NCBI GenBank assembly: GCA_007570785.1
Contig: ML664161.1
Coordinates: 42,110,472 to 42,174,471 of the forward strand
Direction: 5' to 3'
Source: Antilocapra americana
Lineage: Eukaryota; Chordata; Mammalia; Artiodactyla; Antilocapridae
DNA: 64,000 nucleotides
Position numbers and translations under genes: made by a program. This document shows, one piece after another, positions 1 to 10,559 of the stretch. Position 1 is the stretch's first letter. The number at the start of each line of letters is the position of its first letter. The notes beneath the pieces were generated by a model. It was not told the origin of the DNA. It did not search any database and saw only the letters and a program-made list of their open reading frames with translations.

Positions 1-138
1 AAGATTCCCCTGGAGGAGACCATGGCAACCCACTCCAGTACTCTTGCCTGCAGAATCCCATGGACAGAAGAGCCTGGTGGGCTACAGTCCATGGGTCCCA
101 AAGAGTTGGACACAACTGAAGTGACTTAGCACACAAGT
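1..138 (+). mobile_element. Bov-tA/BOV-A SINE, 3' part, cut by window edge
   Basis: This is the 3' body of the ruminant SINE family, with the motifs 'ggcaacccactccagta', 'gaatcccatggacag' and 'gttggacacaactgaa'. The tRNA-like 5' head lies beyond the left edge. It sits inside GAP43 intron 1. Confidence 0.9.
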
Positions 139-329
139 ACAAGCTCCCACCCATTAGCATGGTATGCTTACTCTTTAGAGAACAGGAGAGGAGGAGTGGA
201 AACTGAAAATGTATGCAAATTCTATAGAGAGCAAGAGTACTGCTTTACATAAAACCATGAGTACTTTAGGTTTCAATATGTGGAATTCCTCAATTAATAA
301 TACTTTGCACTTGAAAAACACATTGTTTA

Positions 330-525
330 CAAAACACTTTTATTTTTATGACTTTATTTGAGCCTCACACCAACTTAGTAGAAAAGGCAGGTCTGAATTT
401 GGAGTATTCTTTTTACGTGTCCACTTATACAGATGGATAAACTGAGGCTCAGAAAGATGATGTTACTTACCCAAGGTCACAGGACAAGCAATTGGCAGAG
501 CCAGGTCTAGAACCCAGGGTAGGGT
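330..525 (-). repeat. MIR SINE
   Basis: The plus strand shows the antisense MIR core: 'gataaactgaggctcagaaag', then 'cccaaggtcac' and 'ggcagagccaggtctagaac'. This is the usual reverse complement of the ancient tRNA-derived MIR. Edges are approximate. Confidence 0.85.
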
Positions 526-717
526 TTATTCCACTACAAAGACATGAAACAGGACATTAAACACACAACATCTAAGAAAATAAGATCTATAAATAACTAA
601 GGATAGGGAGTCTAGAGGGTCATGCTCCCATTGTACAATCTAAACTCACTGCAAGGGTGTCACTCTATCTAAGCAGGACAGAGACAGACTTGTAACTTGG
701 ACCACCACCACCTTGAG

Positions 718-955
718 GACAGGGCCTCCCTGATGGCTCAGCTGATAAAGACTCTGCCTACCAATGCAGGAGACAAAGGAAATGCAGGTTCAATCCCTGG
801 ATCAGGAAGCTCCCTGGAGGAGAAAAATGGCAACCCACTCCAGTATTCTTGCCTGAAAAATCCCATAGACAGAGTAACCTGATGGGCTACCATCCAAAGG
901 GTTGCAGAGAGTCAGATGACTGGGTGACTAAGCACACACACATACACACGTTGAG
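718..955 (+). mobile_element. Bov-tA SINE, near full length
   Basis: It has the tRNA-derived head ('ctccctgatggctcagctgataaag', degenerate B-box 'ggttcaatccc'), then the BovB-derived body 'ggcaacccactccagtattcttgcctg' and the 3' 'gtcagatgactgggtgactaagcac' end. It lies in GAP43 intron 1. Confidence 0.9.
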
Positions 956-2214
956 AGGAGGAACAGTAGAACTGAGTGTGTGAATACACAGAGCCAGTTC
1001 TCAATAGGTACATAAGCTATGGTCTTCTGTACCATAACATAGCCCCTCATGGCCCATCGTGAGGATCTCTCCCTCCCGACTTTTATTCCCTCAATAAATT
1101 TTCGTTTTTGATAAGCTACTATGTGCCAGACATAGCTTAATCTACCTGTGTTGTCTAAAACACCTATTTGGAAAGTTGGAAGGGACATACTTTTTCTTAA
1201 AACACTCATATTTTGGCCTTATCCACTAAATGTGAGCTGGCATTACTTAATTAGAAAAACTCCACTTGAACATGAGAGGAGGAGAGAAGAAAAAGGAAAG
1301 CTGAAAGAAAAACATCAAGAGCCATGAGCAAGAGGGTATGGAGACTGGGAAACACTATTCAACTTCACTGATAGATCATCTGGTCTTACTGTTCTCAAGG
1401 TCATGCTAATTAAGTTAGAAAACATCCATTACTGAGGGTCTGGCAAAGAGTATTTTCAGGTAAAGCTGTATTCACAATGTGCCTCATCCTGGCCACCATA
1501 GGCCTGCTCCAGAATCCAAATTCCTTTACCCTATTCCAAGCTAAGAAAGATAAACTTGATCTGATTCTCATTCATTCAAGGGACATTTGAAGGACCACTT
1601 ATCATTCAATCTCCCTTTACCTTCATGTAAGATTTCTCTTTGTGAAATATTTTTATATGGTTAGTTTAGTGGGAAGAAAACAAACCCAAATGAAATTAAA
1701 ATTAATTCTTGGATGTGGGCCTCTGAGCACAGGCCAAAGTACACACATTTTTTTTTTTAAGTTTGTGTGATCAATGAAATAACGAAGGGTAGTGAGGGAC
1801 TGAGTCGTGGTCTATTGGGAATAATTGTGGAGCAAAGCAACACGTGTAAGCAACTGGGGCCCAAAAGGAAGGGCCCGAGAAGATCCAAGAGAATGATAAG
1901 TGTGTGCATAACCTGGGACTCCGCTAACCTCAGAGGGTGGGGCTAGTGTGCTGAGTGGTGGGGAGGAGACATCAAAGCACGGTTTGCTGTGGTACCAGTT
2001 ATGATAGTTGGGGGAAACATAGCCTACATGGGCTCGTTTTGCATTCTGTATCTGCTTTCATTAAAAAGCAATGGTTTTCACGTCTGCTGATTATTAACAA
2101 GAATCAATAATGTTTAGCTCCACTTCAAAATTTGGTGCCAATAATTCTTTAAAAAATCTAGTAGAGGTTCCATCCATTTATATACACAACTCATGGAAAG
2201 ACTGTAAAACTAGT

Positions 2215-3560
2215 TCTATATTCATTTAACAAATAGATTATCCATGGTTAAAATCTGTTACATTATGTGTCAAGCATTGTAGTAGGCATGGAGATAGAAA
2301 AATGATCAAGGTTTTGCTGTTTTCCTTAAGCAGCTCACAGTATGGACACCAGTATGTAGAAAAAACCAATGCTATATAGTGTAACAAGGGATATAATAGT
2401 GATTATACAAACTATAGCATGGTCACAAAGAAGGTAGAAGAAAACAATACAAGGGAGGTCAAGAATGGCTTAAAAAAGCTAACTTTTGCAGAGGGAATGG
2501 AAATTTTCTAGACTGGAAGAAAAATCAAATTTTATAGGCATCAAGGCCTGAAATACCAATGTGGTCTCATCAGTTGAGAGTATAGGTATTTGAAGACAGT
2601 ACTGGAAAGATAGTCAAGACTAGATCATTCCATCAGTGCTGAAGAGTTTGTATTTAGCTTACCATTAATACAGAATCATTAGAAGATTGTCAGGAAGGAA
2701 ATAATCTGATCAGATTTGTGTTAGGTAAAGATAAGAGCAGTGTTATTTGCAAGAATAGAAGGAGAGCAAGATGGAGGAGGTAGAGAGTCCAGGTAAGAAG
2801 TTACTGTCTTTGTCCAGATAGGAGGTAATGAAAGTCAGAACTAGGCTATTTGTGGTGTAGGTGAAAAAGCAGAGGATGAACTCAAAATCTTTTTAATGAG
2901 GATCTAAGAATTTCATAACTAGATTTGGGGACTGAAAGAAAAGAATACTTTAAGAATCAAAACCATTTTTCTGCAGTTTGGAAGCTGAATAGATGTGTTA
3001 CAGCAATAAGCATGGGAATATGGAGGAAGCCTAAGTGGTACAAAATGGGAGACACTGAATTTGGCTTTATTTATCTTGAGCGTGGGCATCTCTGGAATAT
3101 TGACAGAGATGTCTATGGATCAGAGCTCAGGAGAGAGATCTAGTTTACAAATTTGGAAATCACACAGGTGTTTACAATTCTGGAGGTGAGTGAGACCATC
3201 TAGAATTTAGTGTGTAGAATAAGAGAAAGAGATCAAGATAAATAATTAATATATAATTGATATTTGGGAAGGGATAGAATGAACAAAGCCAGCAAAGAAT
3301 GGAAAAGGACCTATCCAAGAGGGAGGAGAAAGAGGAAGGATATGATAGGGCCAAGTGAGGAGACAGTTTCAGGAAGAGGGATGGACAACAATATAAAATA
3401 CTAAAGAGACAGTAAATGAGATGCAAACTAAAAGACAGTCACTGGATATAGTATCTCTTTCAGAACATGTTTTAGTGGAATTACAGGAACAGAAGCCCTC
3501 TATTAAAAATTGGGATAGTGAATGGGGAGTGATGAAGAGGAGGAATCAAGGATGAACAGA
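2215..3560 (-). repeat. L2 LINE, ancient, divergent
   Basis: The plus strand reads like the antisense of L2. A 3'-end motif ('attcatttaacaaatag ... caagcattgtagtaggcatgg') is followed by segments resembling the antisense RT-coding region, such as 'ctgatcagatttgtgttaggt', 'agtccaggtaagaag' and 'gatatttgggaagg'. Divergence is high and the internal limits are uncertain. Several short open frames here are chance frames of this fossil. Confidence 0.55.
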
Positions 3561-3689
3561 AGGAACTACTCTCCAACAGGAAACGGAAGTGTGGCAGGCA
3601 CTTGACAGTCCTGAAAGACTGGCAATTTCTAAGACAAGCCTCATGTTGCAAACCTCAGAGAGAAAAGTTTTTTTATATGTATCGATCTT

Positions 3690-3905
3690 TGTTTTCATAT
3701 CAATTTTGCTTGATCCTCACAGAAACTTTCAAAGGAAGCTTGGAAGGATTTTTGGTTTGTTTTCATTTTTTGGTTTTTGATTTCCACCCTACAGGAGGAA
3801 ATTGAAGTCAAAGATTATATGATTCATTCAAGACCACAGAATCAGTAAGTGGTATAAACTGAGGACTCTCAGCACAGTGCTCTTCCCAACACTAAAGCGA
3901 ATGTT
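3690..3905 (-). repeat. MIR SINE
   Basis: Antisense MIR features are 'tgatcctcacagaaac', then 'aggaggaaattgaag', 'caagaccacagaatcagtaagtgg' and 'gaggactctcag'. It carries a small T/G-rich internal expansion near 3750-3780. Confidence 0.6.
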
Positions 3906-6198
3906 CTGAAAATCAGTACAATGGTGCAGGGTCAACCAGACCACACTTCAGAAATTCAGAAAAGAGAATTCCTGCCCACAATCACTTCTTTGATTGACAA
4001 CAGACACATTTGGTTGCCTGAATGCCTCTATGACAGCTAATAGGGAAGTAATTATTTAAATACTGTATCTTCTCTTGAGATTACCTAAGTATGTGCACCC
4101 TTTGAAATGTCCCTGTAATGTTAGTGGAGGTTGCAGACTTTTCCTACTTTATCAGTATAAACAGGGAGAACATTTGGTTAATATATCTGCCTACCACTGA
4201 TGCAAGGACACCTCCGTCCTTTTCCTTATGGCGCCAGGTAAAATCGAAGTATGTAGATAAATCAGCCCCAGGCTTAACACTGACAATTTCACTATGATGG
4301 AGGAAAAGAAGACCCAGAGCCACTCTCCTTCTCAGTGAACAGGAGTGCTGCCCTTTAGCATAAAACATGAAAGGTTTCTGTAGTTATGCCAGCTCAGCAA
4401 GAGTGAAAATTAACCCTACATTTTCATAACCCCATTGCCTCAACATGGGTGGAGAAAGAGGGTACCAGGGTTATACACTGTCAGCATGAGAGAGCAGGGA
4501 TCATTGTATCTCCATCCTGGCATGGGTTAGAAGGAATTATAGATGCACCAGATATTAATGCATTTCTAGATTCACTATTAATTCTCTAAGATTCTCTGCA
4601 AGTCTAGACAATTTGGTAGAAAAAAAATGCCCTTTAAATGATTTCTTCTTCTGATTAAATTTGGAAATGTGTGGTAGAAATCACCATTAAAAAAACAAAA
4701 AACTGAACAGTTTCAACTATATTAAGTAGAATGCCTCCATTTAATTAATCCTCTTAGTCCCTGGTGACACTGGGTGTGGCTCAGTGAAATTTAGGAGAAT
4801 TCAATTTATCACTAGAAGGAATCGTCTGCACCAAGCAGCCAGGCAGCATCCTTTCACACCTTTCCAGCATTGTAAGGGAAAGACACAGCCAGGTTGGAAT
4901 TCTGAACCACAGATTACACTAAGAATTATGTCATATGCAGAAAAATGCAGATGTTGGTGGTGTTGAGGGGTGGGGGCTAGAGGGCTTCTTGCTTGCATAG
5001 CTATTCTTTATACTTCAGTTACAAATTAAAGTCTTTATTTTTCAACAAAAGAAACATCTTGTAGTTCTATTGCTTTGTGGACACAGATCACATCTTGCAA
5101 GTTTTTCATCATCTGCAGAATGTGTGGTAATTAAGCTATTTAAAGTTAGCCCCAAGACATTTGAAAATCATAAGCCAATAAAATCTCAGGGATCCTTTTA
5201 TTTTATTTCTCTTTTAACCACTCCTTTATCATCTACTTCTCTCCACCCCACTCTCATTCTCTTCTTCCTGTTATAATAGTCTATAGTGGTAATTAGTGGC
5301 TAATAAAGATCATTTATGCTTTCTTCACAGCCATAGGCAATGTATTACAACTCGGAAATCCAGGACCGCTTCTTTATGCAGCTCAAGTGGAAGAGGAAGG
5401 AAGTGCAGCCCCCAGCCCCCTCCCACGTTTCTGCTGGATTTCATGGGTGTGGCAGAGTTTAGACCTTTGCAGGATTTTGCCCTTGTTTTATTCCCTGTTA
5501 AGCTCTAAGACGGTAAATAGATGGCAGAAGAAAGATAAACACAATCGGAGTCTGTCGTAAATGACATAGGATCATTTCATCCTCAAGCACAAAACCTGTG
5601 TGAGACTAAGTACTCAGGCTATAGAAATGCCAGTCAGTGCAGTGTGAGCCCACGCCCTGAATACACCATTTCCTTCCATCTGATTTAATGGCATCCTAAA
5701 TACTGACTTATGTGAATGATACATAGCAATGGTCAGTAGGAGACAGGACCATTTTACACAGAAGTACATATGTATGAAACGTATGGGCAAAAGAGGACTA
5801 TTTCTATACCTTTCAATTTTCTCTCTTGAATATGAATTATGCTAAAACACATGCCGGCATATGGAAACCATACAGAGTACATGCATGACTGTCCTACGTG
5901 AAGTATGCGGATACTGCACACATTTACATATGAATTTCTACAACTCCCTAAACACACTACTTCAGTTTCGTCACTTTGCACACATCCTGGTGAATGCTTG
6001 GGGCTGTCAGTGAGAGGACCCATGTGAAGGCAGCTGTCCCCTTTGGGGAAGGGAATTTCTTTAGCCTCAATTCCCTTTCAAAATATCATTCTTGGTTTCC
6101 TTTGTCAGAGTGGGCATGTGTATATATACATGATGTGTATACAAAACGTGACAAAAAGTTGTAAACCAGCATATTTTTTCTTTCCCCAAATTAAAGCT

Positions 6199-6213
6199 TT
6201 TTTTTTTTTTTTC
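6199..6213. repeat. poly-T run
   Basis: A homopolymer of about 15 T in GAP43 intron 1. No SINE body is attached on either side. Confidence 0.8.
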
Positions 6214-6559
6214 ATGACTAGCATTGGTTTCCTTAAGGCTCTGTCTAAATTTTATTTCTGCAGCTCATCAGGAAGGCAACTTCACAACATTTTCTTGACA
6301 GTGTGCTTAGCCCAGCCACCTGTATCTACTGCATTTATATATTAGAATGAAGGAAGATAAGAAGAGGAAACGTCCAGGTTTGAAAAATGAGCGAACGGAA
6401 GCATCAGTCTCCGGAATCCTAGAGCAGTTTAGCAAAGTGCCACATGTAAGACTCTTTGCCTTCCCCAAACACCCTTATACAAACCACACGCAAAACCACA
6501 GGTGCCTGCTACTTTGTCTATCATCTATCTTTTAATATCTATCTATCTAGCTATTTATT

Positions 6560-7400
6560 TATTTAGTTTTGACCCCGGCCTCTTCATCCTCTCCACCCAC
6601 TGCTCTGGGATTCTGCTTCAGTCTCCCTTCCCCTTCCTCTTCCTTCTCCTTCATCCTCACTACCTCGCCCCTCCCCGCCCCCAACCCCGCGCGCCCCTCT
6701 TCCAGGGCGCTGGCTAAAAGTGCAAAGCTGGCAGCCAGGTTCTTCCCCACCCCTCCACTCTCTTTGGATTCGCCAGGTATATTACAAATTGCACCCCTAT
6801 CCAATACCTGCACAGAAATAATGCCCAAATCCTGTATCTTGCACCCCACCCCTAAGGTAGTCAATGTGCAAAGGGCATTTTTGCCCAAGACAGCCTCCCC
6901 TCCCAGGAAGACGCACACACACGTACAAGCACACACTCACCCAAATCCCACATCCATTTTCCTCCTTAACCTCGCCAAAATCCCTGAGGTGTTCCCATCA
7001 ATGTTGGAAAGCGTCCTTTGGCGGAAGCCGCGGCGCTGTCGGTTGCTGCGGAATACAGTCCTAGTCATTCCTCCCCACCCTTACCCCAATCAAGTTTCTA
7101 AAATGTCTTTCACAAAATAAGTGAGCAATTTGAAAATGGAAGGAAAACCTGAGCAGTGGGAGCAGTGGGGGAGAGAGGGAGGGGACTCTGCTTCTTGCTA
7201 ATCTTCTATGTGTCCCTTTTCCTGATGAAAATGAGTCACCATGCTTATAATCCGGAATGCTGGTCCGTCTTTGGTCACTATAATTCCAGGAAAGATGCAA
7301 AGGAAGAGGAGAAGAGACTTGATTTCCAACAGGTAATTCTCCGCTCGTCTTTCCCATCCCGTCGGTGCTCAAAGCTCCTAGGGGCGTGGTCCACCCTCTC
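6560..7400. promoter_or_regulatory. GC-richer, CpG-bearing segment early in GAP43 intron 1
   Basis: C-rich sequence (6640-6720) and a tight CpG cluster around 7020-7051 ('gcggaagccgcggcgctg') stand out against AT-rich surroundings, about 1 kb inside the intron. No recognisable interspersed repeat covers it. A plausible plus-strand splice donor 'ccaacag/gtaatt' occurs near 7331. The open frames here (such as 6569-7120, plus strand) have low-complexity Ser/Pro-rich translations and look like chance. A regulatory role (intronic enhancer or alternative promoter) is inference from composition and position only. Confidence 0.35.
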
Positions 7401-8087
7401 CCCGGACCAGCTGGCGCACAATCGGCTGAATTCTCCCCTTCTACATGGCCAGTTTCTTTCCCAGCCCCGGTAGTCTCTGGATTCTCTTTTAAAAATCTCC
7501 CACATTACAGTTTCATTCATTCATTGAAAAATAATTAAATTAATTCAACCTTCACATGTTTTCCCATTAATACCTGCGCCAATGTGAAGCTCAAGCATGT
7601 GGGAAATAGGGCTTCTTCCGCAGCACATGTGAGAAAATTGTACGATAGAACAAGCTATATTCATTACTGAATATGATTCTTTCAACCTCCCAGTTTTTTG
7701 CGAATAATATAAAGGATTGCCTCCCCATCTTGTAGGTAGAGCCCACATTTTCTCCCCCACACCTCTCTTCATATCCACACCGGCAAAACCAGACACCTAA
7801 AACGCTGAACATTTACTAATAGCCAAAAAAAAGCACCTTTTTTTCTAGCCAAACTGGCGTATTTTTTTTTTTTTTCTAACCTCCTCCTAATTAGTAGCAG
7901 CATTCCAAAACCAGACCATGAAAGAACAGAATAAAAGCTGGGATGCAAGCATCAGTTGCCATATGCTAAGGAAACGGGAGCACCGTGGCCAGAGCAGAAG
8001 CGGTTAAAATATTTTTTCTACCTTCCCAGGGAAACATTGCACACTGGTAATTTCACAAGAAGAAGAAGTAAAAATCTTTAGGTCTAC

Positions 8088-8117
8088 CTGTTTGGTTCTT
8101 CGCATACAGCACAGCAT
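8088..8117 (-). CDS. GAP43: GAP43 (neuromodulin) exon 1, coding part
   Basis: Read on the minus strand, the ten codons give MLCCMRRTKQ and are followed directly by a GT donor (GTAGAC, 8087 downwards). This is the known N-terminus of GAP43/neuromodulin, and the family's exon 1 is known to encode exactly these first ten residues, ending in phase 0. Cys3 and Cys4 are the palmitoylated pair. With the adjacent basic Arg6/Arg7, they attach the protein to the growth-cone and presynaptic membrane. The start has A at -3 (ccATGC context: A, C, C before ATG) and C at +4. Exons 2 and 3, which carry the calmodulin-binding IQ motif and the PKC-site serine, lie beyond the left edge after a long intron. The leader and promoter lie at higher coordinates. 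The exon is too short for length-filtered ORF searches. I see no disabling change. Confidence 0.96.
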
Positions 8118-8226
8118 GGTTGTATCGCCCCTTGCCTTCTTCCTGCCTTCTCTCCTTTCCTCCTCTCTTTCTTATTCCCCCCCTCTCCACCTCTTTTCTG
8201 CTCGCTTGCTCACTCGCTCTCTCTCT

Positions 8227-8238
8227 CGCGCTAGCGCG
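8227..8238. other. 12-bp perfect palindrome in the GAP43 pyrimidine tract
   Basis: CGCGCTAGCGCG is self-complementary and carries four CpGs. It is flanked on both sides by CT repeats. It lies about 110-120 bp upstream of the GAP43 start codon. Confidence 0.9.
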
Positions 8239-8314
8239 CTCTCTCTCCCTCCCTCCCTCTCTCTCTCTGCCTCACACACACCAGGGCAGTTAGCAGCAAC
8301 TGTAAGGTCCACAG

Positions 8315-8389
8315 CTATTGCTCACCGCACATGCTCGCTCTCCCTCTGGCTCTCACTCTCCCCTCTTGCCTCTCTTCCTCTTTTCTCAT
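8315..8389 (-). other. possible upstream ORF in GAP43 leader
   Basis: On the sense strand an ATG at 8389 opens 24 codons (Arg/Glu-rich, MRKEEERQEGRVRARG..., with a second in-frame ATG at 8332) and stops at TAG 8317-8315, about 200 nt before the GAP43 start. It matters only if transcription starts above 8389, which the sequence does not show. Confidence 0.35.
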
Positions 8390-8640
8390 CTCCCCACCCA
8401 CTCTCTGCCTATCTCTTTTTCTTCCCTGTCTCTGGATCTCTTTCTCAGAATTGTTCACTAGCTTTCAATGACTAATCACTTCCCCCAGCTCCCACCCCCA
8501 TTCTAGACAGTCACCCCCTCCCAGTCCCCTGCCAGCCTCATGAATATTTAAACATCTCCAATCTGGACCCAATTACCCACCGACTTTCCCACTGCATTGA
8601 GAGGATGGTGGGGTGGGGGCAGAGAAGGGTATTCCAGCCT

Positions 8641-9849
8641 GTTCAAGAGATTTTATGGAATATGTTTTAGAGAAGAGGAGCTTGAGGAATGCTAATATTT
8701 CTTAACTAATTCTTTTCTCTTCCCAATACTGTAAAAGCAAAGAACAGCTATTCTGAAAGAGTAGTCAGACCTATACAACGCATTATATATGCTATTTAGA
8801 TTTTATGCACAGTTAATCATTGTGAGGGTTAAGTTTTGCCCCCAAAATGAAACATGTGAATATCATACCCTGTAGACACTGTACTCAGTACTCATATAAC
8901 TTAAAATAAATACATGTGTATAAATTTAGACATGAACAAACATATCTCATGCATGCTCCAAAAGCCTTGAAAAGCCCACAAGAATATACTGCATTTAAAA
9001 CATTCTAAGCACTCAAGTTCAGAAGTAATAACTAATGTTTAAGATTTAGCATTCATATATAAAAATCACATGGTAGTTTTTTTTCCTTAATGCATATACA
9101 CCTGTTTGAAAATTGGAGTTTCTTCTAATTTTACTGAAAATGCTGAGCACATTTGAACAATATATCTATGTGATATGAAGAGTGTCTGTTGACTGAGGTA
9201 AAAACACAGTGTGAGAGCTCTGAGTTTCCATTTCCCTTTTTCCATTTTACAAACCTGGGGCTTCGTTCAGGACTATAGCCTGGGAGACAGGCTCTCAGAG
9301 AGTTCTGAGGAGCTCCTGAGGTAAGTGGGAAGGTCAGCACACAGGCATCTGGATGACATATGCTTGGTTTGTCTTGGTGTAAGATTACTGCTAGACACGA
9401 GGAACAGGTATCTTGATTAATGGTTTTAGTGCTTTTATCTTGGTTAATGGTTTTAGTGCTTTTCTAAGAATGGAAAGGTGCAACAAACCATGTTCTTCAA
9501 AAATTTTTTCTAAACATATCCACTGGAAGGCCAATTCTGCCAGTTTTCTCAGAGCACAGAGTGCTTCATTCCTGATCTCCACCATGAATTCAGGGTGTAT
9601 TAAAGGTCACTGACAGCAGGGCTAATGATATAGCCCTTACAGAGCTAGACGGTTAGTGGCGTTTTTTGTTTGGCAAGACCAGAATGATATTTTACAGTTT
9701 GTACAAGAAGAATAAAAGTAAATTCATCTGTCATGAAAAGATAAAATATATCACGAAGGCTATTTATTCAATTTCATCTATGGATTTTCATAATTTGGGT
9801 GGAGGAAAATATGACTTTAAAGAAAGTATATATGACGTAGATTTTGGAT
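8641..9849. other. GAP43 upstream flank, no assigned element
   Basis: AT-rich unique-looking sequence. Apart from a 27-bp tandem duplication at 9410-9463 I see no repeat family, RNA gene or supported ORF. Confidence 0.6.
9410..9463. repeat. 27-bp direct tandem duplication
   Basis: Two adjacent copies of a unit ending 'taatggttttagtgctttt'. They differ at one base (cttgattaat versus cttggttaat). Confidence 0.85.
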
Positions 9850-10225
9850 ATATGTAGTGCTGTGTAATCTTGGGAATGTTACTGAACCTCTCTGAAGCTA
9901 GTTTTCTTTATATATATATATATATATATATATATTTGGCTATGCCAGATCAGAGTTGCAGCACGTGGGATCTTCAGTCTTCTTTGTGGCATGCGGGATC
10001 TCTAGCTGCAGCTTGGGGGACCTAGTTCTCTGACCAGGGATTAAACCCTGGTCTCTTGCATTGGGAGCTCAGAGTCTTAGCCACTGGGCCACTAGGGAAG
10101 TCCCTGCATCTAGTTTTCTAATAGGTAAAATGGGAATAATAACGTCAACCTTGTCAACATGTTGTGAGGATCAAATAATATAATTCATGCAAAGCACAAT
10201 AAAGTCATTCTCAGTACATAGTAGC
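9850..10225 (+). repeat. MIR SINE, split by a CHR-2 insertion
   Basis: The left half reads 'gtgtaatcttgggaatgttactgaacctctctg'. The right half (from 10110) reads 'aggtaaaatgggaataataac' and 'gttgtgaggatcaaataatataattcatgcaaagcac'. Together they give an ordered sense MIR once the 202-bp insertion is removed. Confidence 0.85.
9908..10109 (-). mobile_element. CHR-2-type SINE with (TA)n tail
   Basis: This is an antisense tRNA-derived SINE of the cetartiodactyl CHR type, ending 'gccactagggaagtccc'. It carries the antisense B-box region 'gggattaaaccctgg' and a (TA)n tail at 9910-9936. It is flanked by the 10-bp duplication 'ctagttttct' at 9898-9907 and 10110-10119. Confidence 0.88.
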
Positions 10226-10346
10226 TTTACCTCAAATACTGTACTTTTCTGAAATTTTGGTGAAGTTTTCAAGTAAATATCTTGAAGAATTTTTCAAACT
10301 CTTTCTTGTTGTTCATTAGTGATGATGAGCATTCCCAATTAAGGCA

Positions 10347-10552
10347 GCTTAAGTGTTAGTTGCTCAGTCATGTCCAACTCTGTGATCCCATTGACTGTAG
10401 CCTGCCAGGCTCCTCTGTGGAATTTTCGAGACAAGAATATTGGATGGGTTGCCACTCCCTTCTCCATGGGATCATCCCAACCCAGGGATCCAACCCAGAT
10501 CTCCTGCACTACAGGTAGATTCTTTACCATCTGAGCTATCAGGGAAATCCAA
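10347..10552 (-). mobile_element. Bov-tA SINE
   Basis: Antisense copy: 'gttgctcagtcatgtccaactc' at the left (3' end), 'gggttgccactcccttctcc' in the middle, and the tRNA-like head at the right ('ctttaccatctgagctatcaggga'). Confidence 0.92.
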
Positions 10553-10559
10553 TTAAATA

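Larger units (their letters stand above)
1..8087 (-). other. GAP43: GAP43 intron 1, 5' portion (partial)
   Basis: The intron opens at 8087 reading leftwards with a GT donor (exon ...AAACAG, then GTAGAC) and runs off the left edge. No acceptor followed by GAP43 exon 2 coding sequence (the IQ calmodulin-binding region) is present, so exon 2 is outside the window. A long first intron is known for mammalian GAP43. Repeats seen here are a SINE at each of 1 and 718, MIR copies near 330 and 3690, and an old L2 at 2215-3560. The stretches 955-2215 and 3910-6040 hold nothing else I can assign. Confidence 0.93.
8118..8640 (-). promoter_or_regulatory. GAP43: GAP43 5' leader and proximal promoter
   Basis: Immediately upstream of the ATG the sense strand is an almost unbroken purine tract, visible as CT-rich plus strand from 8128 to about 8450, including (CT)n and (CCCT)n runs at 8214-8270. 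Mammalian GAP43 promoters are known for such polypurine tracts and for E-boxes. Visible here are CAACTG at 8297-8302, CACATG at 8328-8333, a CpG-bearing palindrome at 8227-8238, an AT-rich TATA-like element (8541-8552, TTTAAATATTCA on the sense strand) and two inverted CCAAT pentamers (8558-8562, 8569-8573). The transcription start cannot be fixed from sequence, so the leader/promoter boundary is left open. Neuron-specific regulation is family knowledge, not seen here. Confidence 0.8.

Noticed and set aside
6569..7120. 183-codon plus-strand open frame (Ser/Pro-rich)
   Set aside because: Low-complexity translation of C-rich DNA in GAP43 intron 1, antisense to the gene. No domain, and it overlaps other chance frames.
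7156..7473. Possible plus-strand first exon ending at a donor near 7331
   Set aside because: Only a donor-like motif supports it, with no acceptor or protein match. Kept only as a note on the CpG-bearing intronic block.
8092..8475. 127-codon plus-strand frame over the CT tract
   Set aside because: It is the antisense of the GAP43 leader and exon 1. The Ser/Leu-rich translation arises from CT repeats.
9908..10109. Genuine tRNA gene suggested by B-box-like sequence
   Set aside because: The tRNA-like part belongs to a CHR SINE with a TSD and (TA)n tail. The same holds for all Bov-tA heads in the window.
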